A DNA stretch of 64,000 nucleotides from an uncultured Clostridia bacterium. Lineage in GTDB: Bacteria > Bacillota > Clostridia > Christensenellales > UBA1242. Location: the NCBI GenBank assembly GCA_934754475.1, contig CAKVHV010000001.1, positions 1-64,000 of the forward strand. The letters run 5' to 3'. Positions within the stretch are counted from its first letter, which is position 1, and every line of letters begins with the position of its first letter. The position numbers and the translations under genes are program-made. The notes beneath the pieces were generated by a model. The model saw only the letters and a list, made by a program, of their open reading frames with translations. It was not told the origin of the DNA and ran no database searches. Of this stretch, positions 43,527-52,672 are shown in pieces.

Positions 43527-46500
43527 ATGAAAAAACAAGACATAAAACCAAACTTGGTGGAAAACGAAAAGGAAATACTTAAATTTTGGGAAGACAACCA
43601 AGTTTTTGAAAAATTAAAAGAACAAAACAAAAAAACTGGCAAATATTTTGCAACAATGGACGGTCCAATTACTGCAAACGGAATGACTATGGGTCTGCAT
43701 CACGCATTTGGAAGGTCACTCAAAGATGCAATGATTAAGTTTAGAGCAATTAATGGCTATGATATGCACTATCAAAACGGATTTGATGCTCAAGGTCTTT
43801 GGGTTGAAGTTAATGCCGAAAAAGATTTGGGGCTTAACTCCAAAAAAGATATTGAAAAGTATGGAATTGATAAATTCACCGAATATTGCATGCAAAAAGT
43901 TAAAACTTGTGCAAGCAAAATGACTGAGCAATCAATTAGACTTGGTCAATGGATGAATTGGGATGATTCATACTTTACAAATTCGGATACAAATATTGAA
44001 ACTATTTGGTATTTTTTGAAAACTTGCAAACAAAAGGGCTGGTTAATTGAAAAGTATAGACCTATGCCTTGGTGTACAAGATGCGGAACAAGTCTAAGTG
44101 AACACGAAATGAGTGATGCTGATGCTTATAGAGACGATACTTGCCAAGCAGTATTTATCAAACTTCCTGTAATCAATCAAGACTTTAAGATGCTTGTTTG
44201 GACAACCACTCCTTGGACACTAAGTAGCAACGTTGCAATTGCTGTTAATCCCGATTTAGAATACTCAATTTGCAAGGTTAAATCTGATGACAAATTAATT
44301 TGTGTATGCTCAACAGCTACCAAGGTTCTCAAAGACGATATTGTTTCTGTAGAACGTGTAGTTAAGGGCAGTGAACTTGTAGGCATGACTTATGAGACTT
44401 GTTTTGAAGAATTGCCACTTCAAAATTTTGAACACAAAATTGTGGCTTGGGACCAAGTTGATGCGACCGAAGGTGCGGGTTCTGTTCATATCGCTCCGGG
44501 TTGTGGTGCTGAAGACTTTGAATTGGGTCAAAGCATTGGACTTCCAAACATCTGTCCTATTGATGATGCTGGAATTTTCTATAATAACTTTGGTTTCCTA
44601 TCTGGTCTTGATGCAAACAAGGATGAAACAAGAGATTTGGTCTTTGTTGAACTAGAAAAGAGAAATAAACTATATTATCATCATTCGTATACTCATAGAT
44701 ATCCACATTGTTGGAGATGTAAGAGTCCAATTCTATTTAGACTTATCAAAGAATGGGCTATTTCTATGGATGAAATCAGACCAATGCTAATCGAAGAAGC
44801 CAAAAAAGTTGAATGGCAACCAGCATTTTATGAAAAACGTATGCTTGACTGGTTGACAAATATGGGTGACTGGTCGATTTCTCGTAAACGTTATTATGGT
44901 TTGCCACTTCCAATATACGTTTGTGATTGTGGTGAGATTACTATTGTTGGAAGCAAGTCTGAATTAAAAAGTCTTGCAGTTGAACCAGAAAAAGTAGACA
45001 AACTTCCACATTTACATAGACCATATATTGACGAAATTAAAATCAAATGTCCACATTGCGGAAAACCTGTTGAGAGAATCAAAGATGTTGGGGATTGCTG
45101 GCTTGATGCGGGAATTGCGCCATTTAGCACAAACAAATATTTTTCTGACCATGCGTTCTGGGAGAAAAACTATCCAGCCGAATGTGTAATAGAGATGAAA
45201 GAACAAATTAGACTTTGGTTCTATTCAATGCTTGTTATGGGTGTTGCTCTTACCGGTCATGCACCTTACAAAAAAGTATCTACTTATGGCTCACTTCTTG
45301 CCCAAGACGGAAAGAAATTGTCTAAGAGTAGTCCAAACAACATTCCACTTAACGAAGCATTTGATAATATCGGTGCAGATGTAATTAGATATACTTTCTG
45401 CTCGACAAACCCACAAAGCGATGTAATATTTAGTTATTCATCAACTGATGAAGTAAGACGTAGACTACTTTCTCTTTGGAATGTATTTGTGTTCTTTAAT
45501 ACATATGCAATAATTGACAATCCAAAACTTGATGGCTTTGAACCAAAACAAAGCGATTTGCATATCACCGATAAGTGGTTGATTGCAAGAACAAACGAAT
45601 TTGCAACCAAGTGCAAAGGTTATTATGAAGCAGTTAAGACTTGTGAAGTTATAAGCGAATTTGAAAGATTTGTTGATGAACTTTCTAACTGGTACATAAG
45701 AGTAAATCGTCGTAGATTCTGGAAGTCTCAAGAAGATGGGGACAAGTTAAATGCTTATTTCTGTCTTGAATATGCGATTAAAAATATTGCTATGGTTATG
45801 GCTCCAATCATGCCATTTATGATGGAATATATTTGGCAAAATCAAGTAAAAGAAGTTGAAAAAACAGCATCGCTTAGTGTAATGATGTCTGGATTTAAAA
45901 TTGCTACATACAAGATTGATGACGAAAGTGTACTAGACAAAACAAATATAGTTAGGTCAATAATTGCATCGGCATTAAAGTTAAGAAATGAAAACAATTT
46001 AAAAGTTAAACAACCGCTCAAAAAAGCCTTTGTAATAAGTGCAAATACAAATGCTTTGAAGGCAATTGAAGATTATAAGTCAATTATCGAAGAAGAACTA
46101 AATATCAAAGAAATTGAACTTACAACCGACGTTGAAACATTTAATGACCACTATTTGACACTTAACTTTAGAAATGCGGGTAGAGTGCTCAAAGGCGATG
46201 TTCAAAAAATGAAAGTTGCACTTGAAAATACTGATGACGAAACAATGAATAGATATGTGTCAGAACTAGAGACTGGCAAAGTAAGTATCAAAGATTTTGG
46301 TGAAATGCCAAGTGACTTGTTTATCAAAAATTCAAAACCAAAACAAGAATTTATTATGGAAAGTGCTGACGATATGACAGTCGTTTTGGATATAACCTTA
46401 ACTCAAGAATTAGTTAACGAAGGCATCCTACGTGAAATCATTAGAAATGCTCAAATTCTTAGAAAAGAAGCCAATTTTGAAATAGACGATAGAATTGATA

Positions 46501-46679
46501 TTAATATCAAATCAAAAGATGTAGACATTCAAAATATAATTAATTCAAACAAGGACAAAATCAAATCCGAAGTACTTGGAAATACATTTAACGAAGTTTC
46601 ATTTACTACAGAAATTGCCAAAGAAGTCGAAGTCGGAAATAATCAAAAAGTCGAATTTGAATTAAGAGTTTCTAAGTAA
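43527..46679 (+). CDS. ileS: Isoleucyl-tRNA synthetase (divergent class I)
   Basis: This enzyme charges tRNA-Ile. The 1050-aa protein begins with FWEDNQVFEKL and GPITANGMTMGLHHAFGR, where HHAFG replaces the usual HIGH motif; the KMSKS loop is KKLSKS (about residues 596-601). An editing domain follows the first half, including WTTTPWTLSSNVAIAVNP. Zinc-type cysteines occur in WCTRCGTSLSEHE and RCKSP. GFDAQGLWVEVNAEK marks the IleRS-like subgroup. The C-terminal third is the anticodon-binding helical region. It is cotranscribed with the CBS protein gene. I see no T-box leader. Confidence 0.8.
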   Translation: MKKQDIKPNLVENEKEILKFWEDNQVFEKLKEQNKKTGKYFATMDGPITANGMTMGLHHAFGRSLKDAMIKFRAINGYDMHYQNGFDAQGLWVEVNAEKDLGLNSKKDIEKYGIDKFTEYCMQKVKTCASKMTEQSIRLGQWMNWDDSYFTNSDTNIETIWYFLKTCKQKGWLIEKYRPMPWCTRCGTSLSEHEMSDADAYRDDTCQAVFIKLPVINQDFKMLVWTTTPWTLSSNVAIAVNPDLEYSICKVKSDDKLICVCSTATKVLKDDIVSVERVVKGSELVGMTYETCFEELPLQNFEHKIVAWDQVDATEGAGSVHIAPGCGAEDFELGQSIGLPNICPIDDAGIFYNNFGFLSGLDANKDETRDLVFVELEKRNKLYYHHSYTHRYPHCWRCKSPILFRLIKEWAISMDEIRPMLIEEAKKVEWQPAFYEKRMLDWLTNMGDWSISRKRYYGLPLPIYVCDCGEITIVGSKSELKSLAVEPEKVDKLPHLHRPYIDEIKIKCPHCGKPVERIKDVGDCWLDAGIAPFSTNKYFSDHAFWEKNYPAECVIEMKEQIRLWFYSMLVMGVALTGHAPYKKVSTYGSLLAQDGKKLSKSSPNNIPLNEAFDNIGADVIRYTFCSTNPQSDVIFSYSSTDEVRRRLLSLWNVFVFFNTYAIIDNPKLDGFEPKQSDLHITDKWLIARTNEFATKCKGYYEAVKTCEVISEFERFVDELSNWYIRVNRRRFWKSQEDGDKLNAYFCLEYAIKNIAMVMAPIMPFMMEYIWQNQVKEVEKTASLSVMMSGFKIATYKIDDESVLDKTNIVRSIIASALKLRNENNLKVKQPLKKAFVISANTNALKAIEDYKSIIEEELNIKEIELTTDVETFNDHYLTLNFRNAGRVLKGDVQKMKVALENTDDETMNRYVSELETGKVSIKDFGEMPSDLFIKNSKPKQEFIMESADDMTVVLDITLTQELVNEGILREIIRNAQILRKEANFEIDDRIDINIKSKDVDIQNIINSNKDKIKSEVLGNTFNEVSFTTEIAKEVEVGNNQKVEFELRVSK

Positions 46680-46695
46680 TTAATTTAAGTAATAC

Positions 46696-46729
46696 AAAAA
46701 AAGTTAAGCAAAATTGCTTAACTTTTTTT
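46696..46729. terminator. Bidirectional terminator
   Basis: AAAAAAAGTTAAGCA (46696-46710) pairs with TGCTTAACTTTTTTT (46715-46729) between convergent ileS and the Fur-family gene. Confidence 0.92.
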
Positions 46730-46774
46730 GTTAAATACTTTTTTAAAAAGATTAACAAATTAACCTTAGAATTT

Positions 46775-47200
46775 TTAATTTGATTTGTTGTGTTCGTGAT
46801 TACAAATAGTGTGGCCACTTGGACACTTTGTTTTGCACTTGTCACAAACTCCATATATGACAACGTTACTTTCATCAATATCAAAATTATATTTTTTGGA
46901 TAATTCGTGATTAACTTTGTGATAAGGGCAATAATTTAGTTGGATTTTTTTGTGACAGTTTTTGCACTCCAAATAATGACAATGGTCGTCTTTGTTGAGT
47001 GTATATAGAGCAGTGCCTTTTTGGTCACTAGCCTTGATTACTATATCTTCCTTTGTAAATGCTTCGAGTGTTCGATATATCGACGACAAAGTTACATCCA
47101 AGGTTTTCAACTTTTCAAAAATTTCAGCCGGAGTCAAAGGCGAATTCGATTTGTCCAAGATTTCTTTGACAAGAATTCTTGTTTTTGTATTCTTTAACAT
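46775..47200 (-). CDS. Fur-family metalloregulator, Zur-like
   Basis: This is a predicted metal-dependent repressor of 141 aa. The N-terminal winged helix has SPLTPAEIFEKL and the recognition segment TLSSIYRTLEAF. The C-terminal dimerisation half has HCHYLECKNCHKKIQL with the first Cys pair, and VCDKCKTKC with the second, followed by a His/Cys-rich tail (HTICNHEHNK). Position divergent from the zinc importer operon, with a palindrome at that promoter, suggests a zinc-sensing (Zur) role; PerR or Fur cannot be excluded from sequence alone. Confidence 0.87.
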   Translation of the reverse strand: MLKNTKTRILVKEILDKSNSPLTPAEIFEKLKTLDVTLSSIYRTLEAFTKEDIVIKASDQKGTALYTLNKDDHCHYLECKNCHKKIQLNYCPYHKVNHELSKKYNFDIDESNVVIYGVCDKCKTKCPSGHTICNHEHNKSN

Positions 47201-47282
47201 CTTTTATTCCTTTTTTTATCTTAATCTAAATTAATTATTTCAAATATATTTTAATTTATCCAAAAAAAATTGTCAATGCTAC

Positions 47283-47311
47283 TTGACAATATGCACAAAA
47301 TAATCTATATT
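47283..47311 (+). promoter_or_regulatory. Promoter of the zinc importer operon
   Basis: TTGACA (47283-47288), 17-bp spacer, TATATT (47306-47311). The predicted start site is just before the palindrome at 47323. Confidence 0.75.
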
Positions 47312-47322
47312 ATTTTAGTAAT

Positions 47323-47360
47323 TGCGAACAATTCGCATTTAGGCCGAAGTAAATGCGAAT
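47323..47360 (+). promoter_or_regulatory. Candidate Zur operator and overlapping hairpin
   Basis: TGCGAACAATTCGCA (47323-47337) is a 6-3-6 palindrome. It overlaps a second inverted repeat: ATTCGCATTTA (47331-47341) with TAAATGCGAAT (47350-47360), an 11-bp perfect stem with an 8-nt loop. The site is placed where a repressor would block transcription start. Confidence 0.6.
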
Positions 47361-47479
47361 GTAATTTGATAAAAGTGTGTTTAAGATTTTTCAAATAAAA
47401 CTTAAATTTATCTTTGAAATATATCTTTGAAATAATAAATTTTTAAGTTTTTTATAAAAATTCCTAAGGAGATACAGAC

Positions 47480-48475
47480 TTGGCAAGCAAAATTAAAATA
47501 ATTGTATGTAGTATACTAATAGTTTTGATGTTTGTAAGTGGCGGATATGCTATTTACTATTTTTCCAAGCCTAGCAAAAACTCCAAAGTTATTGCTACAA
47601 TATTTCCTATTTATGATATCGCCCGTGAAGTTATGGGTAATGACGATGACATTATGCTTCTTGAAGATAATGGAGTAGACATTCACAATTTTAGTCCTAC
47701 AACATCGGATATGACAGCGATTGCCAGAAGTGAACTTTTTTTGTATGTAGGTGGAGAGAGCGATAAGTGGGTTAGTGATGTTTTGAAGACAACTAATAGT
47801 CCAAACTTAATTACAGTCAAATTACTTGACGAAATTGAGAGTATGGAAGAAAGCGACGAAGGAATTATTGGCGGAGAGCATAGTCACGAAGAGAATGAAG
47901 ACCATGTTAGCGAAAGCCAGTCTGAGCATGAAGAAAAAGAATTTGACGAACATATTTGGCTAAGTCCAAAGAATGTAACTTTGATGACTCAAAGTATTAG
48001 AGATAGTCTTAGTTTAATTTTTCCTGAAAGAAAGGAAATTTTTAGGATAAACGCAGATAAATATATAACTAAAATTCAAAATTTAGACAAAGAATATTCG
48101 TCCGTTTGTAGCGACTCGGATAAAACTCTAATAGTAGCAGATAGATTTCCGTTTGGATATTTGTCCAGAGATTATGGGGTTAAGTATTATGCTTGTTTTT
48201 CGGGATGTTCGACCGAAACTCAGGCTAGTACAGATATGATTTCAAAACTTATACAAAAAATATCCGACGAAGACTCAAAATATATTTGTGTTCTTGAAAC
48301 TTCGGATAGAGTTATTGCAAATTCAGTTTTGAATGACAAAGAATGCAAAAAAAGTGTTCAAATCGAAGTTCTAAATTCTTGCCAGTCGGTAAGTTTCAAA
48401 CAAAAAGACGAAGTTAGTCTATATGACGTGCTACTAAGTAACTTGGAAGTTTTAAAGAAGGTATTGGAAAAATGA
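47480..48475 (+). CDS. znuA: Zinc ABC transporter substrate-binding protein
   Basis: This binding protein captures zinc outside the cell for the importer encoded next. The 331-aa protein has an N-terminal membrane segment (about 6-27), IFPIYDIAREVMG, VDIHNFSPTTSDM with a metal-ligand His, a His- and Glu-rich loop (GEHSHEENEDH onward, about 134-158), DEHIWLSPKN, and a late ETQASTDM segment. The start is TTG behind AAGGAGA. I find no lipobox Cys, so it may be held by an uncleaved N-terminal helix. It overlaps znuC by 4 nt. Confidence 0.88.
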   Translation: MASKIKIIVCSILIVLMFVSGGYAIYYFSKPSKNSKVIATIFPIYDIAREVMGNDDDIMLLEDNGVDIHNFSPTTSDMTAIARSELFLYVGGESDKWVSDVLKTTNSPNLITVKLLDEIESMEESDEGIIGGEHSHEENEDHVSESQSEHEEKEFDEHIWLSPKNVTLMTQSIRDSLSLIFPERKEIFRINADKYITKIQNLDKEYSSVCSDSDKTLIVADRFPFGYLSRDYGVKYYACFSGCSTETQASTDMISKLIQKISDEDSKYICVLETSDRVIANSVLNDKECKKSVQIEVLNSCQSVSFKQKDEVSLYDVLLSNLEVLKKVLEK

Positions 48476-49170
48476 CATTAATAGAATGTAAAAAATTAAG
48501 TGTTGGTTATGACAAAAAAGTTGTGTGCAAGGATATTAATTTCAAAGTTGAAGCCGGTGAGTACTTGTGTATAATGGGCGAAAATGGTTCGGGTAAAAGC
48601 ACACTTTTAAAAACTATTTTGGGACTTAACAAGCCAGTTTCTGGAAAGGTTGTCTTTGAAAAATCTCTTAGCAAAAATAGGCTAGGTTATCTCCCACAAC
48701 AAAACGATTTTCAAAGAGATTTTCCGGCAACAGTCAGAGAAGTTATAATGTCTGGGTTTATAAGTCAAATGGGTCTTAGACCTTTTTATAACAAGGCAGA
48801 AAAAAACAAGGCAAACCAAATTATTGACTTTTTGGGACTTGTGAATTTAACTAAAAATGGTTTCAAGGAACTTTCGGGCGGACAACAGCAAAGAGTACTA
48901 CTCGCTAGAGCCTTGTGTGCAACAGACAAAATTTTGGTTTTGGACGAACCTACAAATGGGCTTGATTCAAAAACAACTAATCAGTTTTATAGACTACTCA
49001 AGGATTTGAATAACTCGGGTCTAACTATTATTATGGTTTCGCACAATTTAGACAAGGTCATGGAGTATGCAAGCAATATAGTGTATCTCAAAGATTCCAT
49101 GATTTTTAGTGGAACTAAACAAGAATTTGAAAGCAGTGACATTATGTCGGCTTTGAAAGTAGGGGAATAA
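48472..49170 (+). CDS. znuC: Zinc ABC transporter ATP-binding protein
   Basis: This ATPase subunit powers the zinc importer. The 232-aa protein has Walker A GENGSGKST (about 36-44), a Q-loop in LGYLPQQNDFQRDFP, the ABC signature LSGGQQQR, Walker B ILVLDEPT and the switch His in IIMVSHNLDKV. The length is typical. It overlaps znuA and is 1 nt from znuB. Confidence 0.93.
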   Translation: MTLIECKKLSVGYDKKVVCKDINFKVEAGEYLCIMGENGSGKSTLLKTILGLNKPVSGKVVFEKSLSKNRLGYLPQQNDFQRDFPATVREVIMSGFISQMGLRPFYNKAEKNKANQIIDFLGLVNLTKNGFKELSGGQQQRVLLARALCATDKILVLDEPTNGLDSKTTNQFYRLLKDLNNSGLTIIMVSHNLDKVMEYASNIVYLKDSMIFSGTKQEFESSDIMSALKVGE

Positions 49171-49171
49171 T

Positions 49172-50032
49172 ATGAATATTTTTGAACAAATTGGGATGTA
49201 TCTTCAATATGACTTTGTTAAATATGCGTTGATTGTAGGCATACTTATTTCTCTTTGTTGTGCAATTTTGGGTGTAACTTTGGTTCTCAAAAGATATGCT
49301 ATGATTGGAGACGGACTATCTCACGTTGCATTTGGAGCAATGACAATTGCAATGGTTCTCACTATTGCGGATATGTATCTCATGCTTCCTATTACAATTC
49401 TTGTGGCAATTCTACTTATTAGTCTTACTAACAAAGGGAAAGTTAAAAACGATAGTGCAATTGCAATGCTATCTGTAGGGGCTTTGTCTTTTGGATACTT
49501 AATTGTTAATTTGTTTTCGACTAGTGCAAATGTAAGTGGTGATGTCTGTAGTACATTATTTGGTTCTACCTCAATATTGACACTTAGTACTTTGGATGTT
49601 TGGCTTTGTGTGGGGCTAACAATTGTTGTACTTTTTTACTTCATATTCTTTCACAACAAAATCTTTGCAATGACATTTGACGAAGATTTTTTGAAAGCAA
49701 CAGGCACAAAAGTTAGTGTATATAATAGCATTATGGCTATAATCACCGGAGTAATCATAGTCCTTGCAATGAAACTTGTAGGTTCGCTTCTTATATCTGC
49801 ATTAATAGTTTTTCCAGCACTTAGTGCAATTAGGTTGTTTAAATCTTACAAAATGGTTATAATATTTGCAAGTATAGTAAGTGTTGCATCATCAATTCTA
49901 GGAATACTTGTATCTATGCTTTGGGGTACTCCCGTTGGAGCAACTATTGTTGTAATAGATATTTTTGCATACTTTGTATGTTGGCTTGTAGAAATAATAA
50001 TCAAAAATTCCAAAGGAGTAAAAAAAGCATGA
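49172..50032 (+). CDS. znuB: Zinc ABC transporter permease
   Basis: This is the membrane channel subunit of the importer. The 286-aa protein has about eight membrane helices and the ABC-3 family landmarks VLKRYAMIGDGLSHVAFGAM, FDEDFLKATGTKV, and MKLVGSLLISALIVFPALSA. The stop codon overlaps the start of the small lipoprotein gene, so the operon continues. Confidence 0.93.
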   Translation: MNIFEQIGMYLQYDFVKYALIVGILISLCCAILGVTLVLKRYAMIGDGLSHVAFGAMTIAMVLTIADMYLMLPITILVAILLISLTNKGKVKNDSAIAMLSVGALSFGYLIVNLFSTSANVSGDVCSTLFGSTSILTLSTLDVWLCVGLTIVVLFYFIFFHNKIFAMTFDEDFLKATGTKVSVYNSIMAIITGVIIVLAMKLVGSLLISALIVFPALSAIRLFKSYKMVIIFASIVSVASSILGILVSMLWGTPVGATIVVIDIFAYFVCWLVEIIIKNSKGVKKA

Positions 50033-50415
50033 AAACAAAACTATTCAAAAATTTTTTGGTGTTGCTTGTACTAGTAATTTCGCTAACTTGTCTAACCGCT
50101 TGTGGTGAAATGAAGATTAATTATAACCTAGTCGGAAACGATACTTTTGCAAATAGCACAATTACTAATATAAATAATGACCCCGCAAGATACAAAGACA
50201 AAACACTCAAAGTGTGGGGAAAGTTTAAAGGAACTAATGGTTACTATACACTAAACGAAAACAATACTTGTTGTAGGTGGCAATTTGAAGTACGAATGGA
50301 TAGCGGTGTGACTGCTCCAAAAAGTGGTACAAATGTAACAGTTGCAGGAAAATGTATTGTAAACAAAGTTAATGGTACAACAAGGTGGTACTTGCTTGTA
50401 TCCGAAGTTAATTAA
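50029..50415 (+). CDS. Small lipoprotein of the zinc operon, 128 aa
   Basis: A hydrophobic signal and lipobox LTAC (Cys at residue 25) predict a surface lipoprotein. The mature part has a pattern of short beta strands (KTLKVWGKFKG, TNVTVAGKCIV) that fits an OB-fold, and includes an adjacent Cys pair (TCC). The ATG at 50029 overlaps the znuB stop with an upstream GGAG; a longer frame beginning at 49921 would lie entirely within znuB. Translational coupling to the importer suggests a role in metal handling, but no family is recognised. Confidence 0.7.
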   Translation: MKTKLFKNFLVLLVLVISLTCLTACGEMKINYNLVGNDTFANSTITNINNDPARYKDKTLKVWGKFKGTNGYYTLNENNTCCRWQFEVRMDSGVTAPKSGTNVTVAGKCIVNKVNGTTRWYLLVSEVN

Positions 50416-50433
50416 AAATATCGGGAGTAAATA

Positions 50434-51126
50434 ATGGAAGAATTAAATGTTGTGTACGAAGATAACCATATAATCGTGGTTGTTAAACCACAAAATGTAC
50501 CAACTCAAGAAGACGAAAGTAAGGACAAAGACTTGCTTACTATGGTCAAAGAATACATAAAAGTCAAAGAAAACAAACCGGGCAATGTATATGTTGGACT
50601 TGTTCATAGACTAGATAGACCAACTGGTGGAATTATGGTTTTTGCCAAAACAAGCAAGGCAGCAAGTAGACTTACTCAAGAAATGCACACCGGAGACTTT
50701 AAGAAAAGATATTTGGCAGTTGTTGTTGGAAAACCTAGAGAGAAACGAGCAAAACTTGTTAATTACTTGCTCAAAAATGCAAGAACAAATACCGTTCAAG
50801 TCGTTCCGGAACTCACAACAAATGCAAAACGTGCCGAACTAGACTATGTAGTTTTGGATGATAGCGAAAAAGTTTCTTTGGTTGAAGTAAACTTGGCTAC
50901 TGGCAGAAGTCATCAAATAAGAGTTCAACTCAAAAATATAGGTTGTCCTATTTATGGTGATGTCAAATATGGTGGCGACAAATTAGCCAAAGGTCACAAT
51001 TTAGCCCTTTGGGCTTATGAACTCAAATTTGTTCATCCAACAACCAAGGAAAACATGACCTTTAAATGCTATCCACCTGAAGACATAACCCCATGGAACG
51101 TCTTTAATTTGAATATTGTTAAATAA
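50434..51126 (+). CDS. RluA-family pseudouridine synthase (no S4 domain)
   Basis: This enzyme isomerises uridine to pseudouridine in rRNA or tRNA. The 230-aa protein has the catalytic motif GLVHRLDRPTGGIMVFAKT with the active-site Asp, VEVNLATGRSHQIRVQL, and GCPIYGDVKYGG. It lacks the N-terminal S4 domain present in the RluD-type protein at 56196, so it is the short form. The target cannot be told. It lies 18 nt after the lipoprotein gene, perhaps as a read-through gene of the operon. Confidence 0.88.
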   Translation: MEELNVVYEDNHIIVVVKPQNVPTQEDESKDKDLLTMVKEYIKVKENKPGNVYVGLVHRLDRPTGGIMVFAKTSKAASRLTQEMHTGDFKKRYLAVVVGKPREKRAKLVNYLLKNARTNTVQVVPELTTNAKRAELDYVVLDDSEKVSLVEVNLATGRSHQIRVQLKNIGCPIYGDVKYGGDKLAKGHNLALWAYELKFVHPTTKENMTFKCYPPEDITPWNVFNLNIVK

Positions 51127-51187
51127 CTCTAAAAAGAAAATAAAAAAGTGAGCGTTAGTCACTGACTTTTGAAACTAGCAAAATAAA

Positions 51188-51221
51188 AGCACTTTAATCC
51201 ATAAAAGATTAAGTGTTTTTT
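51188..51221 (+). terminator. Probable terminator
   Basis: CACTTTAATC (51190-51199) pairs with GATTAAGTG (51207-51215) with one bulge, followed by TTTTTT. A weaker hairpin (GTGA / TCAC at 51148-51162) lies just before. Confidence 0.65.
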
Positions 51222-51254
51222 ACTTTCTCTTAACTGAAAAAGAAACAAATATTA

Positions 51255-51312
51255 CTGAAGTTGTCAAGGATTGTCGCCAATAGCGACATACACTTTAACC
51301 TTTGACAACAAA
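51255..51312. other. Structured intergenic element
   Basis: GTTGTCAAGG pairs with CCTTTGACAAC (one bulge) and encloses a GTCGC-CAATA-GCGAC hairpin. It lies in the 301-nt gap after the pseudouridine synthase gene. Its layout, an outer stem with an inner GC-x-ATAGC hairpin, recalls the element at 1900-1979. Confidence 0.4.
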
Positions 51313-51377
51313 GAATATTTGTTTACCATCATAAAAAAGAGAAAAAAATAACAGCAAAAAGCGAATAAGTAAAACAT

Positions 51378-51406
51378 TTGCAATATGGCATTTTTTATGA
51401 TATAAT
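51378..51406 (+). promoter_or_regulatory. Promoter of the hypothetical gene at 51428
   Basis: TTGCAA (51378-51383), 17-bp spacer, TATAAT (51401-51406). Confidence 0.75.
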
Positions 51407-51427
51407 AGTCTTAATAGAGGTGTCAAT

Positions 51428-52570
51428 ATGCTAACTTTGGAAGAAATAAAAAACATAAATAAAGCGTATAGGTTTAAGTATGACTTCAATTCAAAAACTT
51501 TTGCGTTAATAAATTCTGCAACTAAAGAACCTGTAACTGACGCAGAAGAAATCAATAGAGCAAAAGCAGGAATCTTGTTAAGTAATCTTATTCATAACGG
51601 CATTACTCCAAGTGGTGCTTTAGGGTTGGCATCAGTAGATAATAAATTCTTTAATACTCAAGATTTAGATATAAGGGCTGAACTATTTTTGAATTCATTA
51701 GTTAGTGATTTGAAAACTATTATACAGAGTCAACAATATTCTGTAAATATGTCCCTATCAACATATAAAACTCCAATTGATTATTTTATTGCAAATTATA
51801 AATCTTCATCTACACAAGATTATATTAGAGATTGTTATTCTGCCTTAATTGATCTTGTTGGAAAAGAAAATGGTATGAAGGTTGATAATTTTGATATATC
51901 CATTCAACCATCTGGAGTAGAAACTGAATTTAAATGTTCTACATGCATATTATCACAACAATATGGTAATATTGCAAACAACACGAGCAGCAACTCAGCA
52001 TCAAGAAGAAAATTTGTTGAAACTCTAATTGAAAAGTATAAACAATGTGAAGATGATGCTAATTATGATATTAGAAAAAATTTTGAAGACAGAACTATGC
52101 AAAAAGTTGTAGATGTATCAAATGGAACTATACTATTTACTCAACTTCCGACTGATATTCATAAATTTATGAGAATATTGATTTCGGCTCAAAATTTATC
52201 TATTACAGGAGAACGTGATTTTCTAGAAGAAGTTATTTCAATAGACATTGTTAATCAAAGATTGCTTGAACTACATGAAGACAAAAGTTTTCAAAAACAA
52301 GTTGATGAAAAAATTGCCTTTAAAAAATCTAAGAATGAAAAATTGGGGCATGTAGAAACCGAAGCTGAAGTTAATTTAAGGCTTGCTAATTCCAGTGCAA
52401 AAAACCATACAGAAGAATTTGAAAAGTTAAAGTATGCAATTGAAAATGGTAAAGCAATTATATTTGAATCAACTCAAGATGGGCAAAGGTGTAAAAGAAT
52501 AGCCAGTTTATATGCTAAAACACAAGGTCAATTTGAATTATTTAAGGATATCGAAAGCTCAATATCCTAA
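51428..52570 (+). CDS. Hypothetical protein, 380 aa
   Basis: No family is recognised. It is soluble, without signal peptide or membrane helix, mostly helical in composition, with a single CxxC-like CSTC. It has a strong promoter of its own and a bidirectional terminator, so it is an independent unit. An accessory gene is likely because it lies alone between two housekeeping blocks. Confidence 0.65.
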   Translation: MLTLEEIKNINKAYRFKYDFNSKTFALINSATKEPVTDAEEINRAKAGILLSNLIHNGITPSGALGLASVDNKFFNTQDLDIRAELFLNSLVSDLKTIIQSQQYSVNMSLSTYKTPIDYFIANYKSSSTQDYIRDCYSALIDLVGKENGMKVDNFDISIQPSGVETEFKCSTCILSQQYGNIANNTSSNSASRRKFVETLIEKYKQCEDDANYDIRKNFEDRTMQKVVDVSNGTILFTQLPTDIHKFMRILISAQNLSITGERDFLEEVISIDIVNQRLLELHEDKSFQKQVDEKIAFKKSKNEKLGHVETEAEVNLRLANSSAKNHTEEFEKLKYAIENGKAIIFESTQDGQRCKRIASLYAKTQGQFELFKDIESSIS

Positions 52571-52605
52571 AGTCACTTCATTAGCTGGTGGTTTTAAATG
52601 ACAAC

Positions 52606-52636
52606 AAAAAGAACATTCAAATTGAATGTTCTTTTT
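52606..52636. terminator. Bidirectional terminator
   Basis: AAAAAGAACATTCA pairs with TGAATGTTCTTTTT between the hypothetical gene and the convergent groEL. Confidence 0.92.
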
Positions 52637-52672
52637 GCTAGTTTCAATTGTCTTAGCCCTTTGCTCACTTTT

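Noticed and set aside
49921..50415. A longer 164-aa version of the zinc-operon lipoprotein
   Set aside because: The extra N-terminal part lies inside znuB in another frame, and the ATG at 50029 gives a perfect lipoprotein signal and ribosome site.
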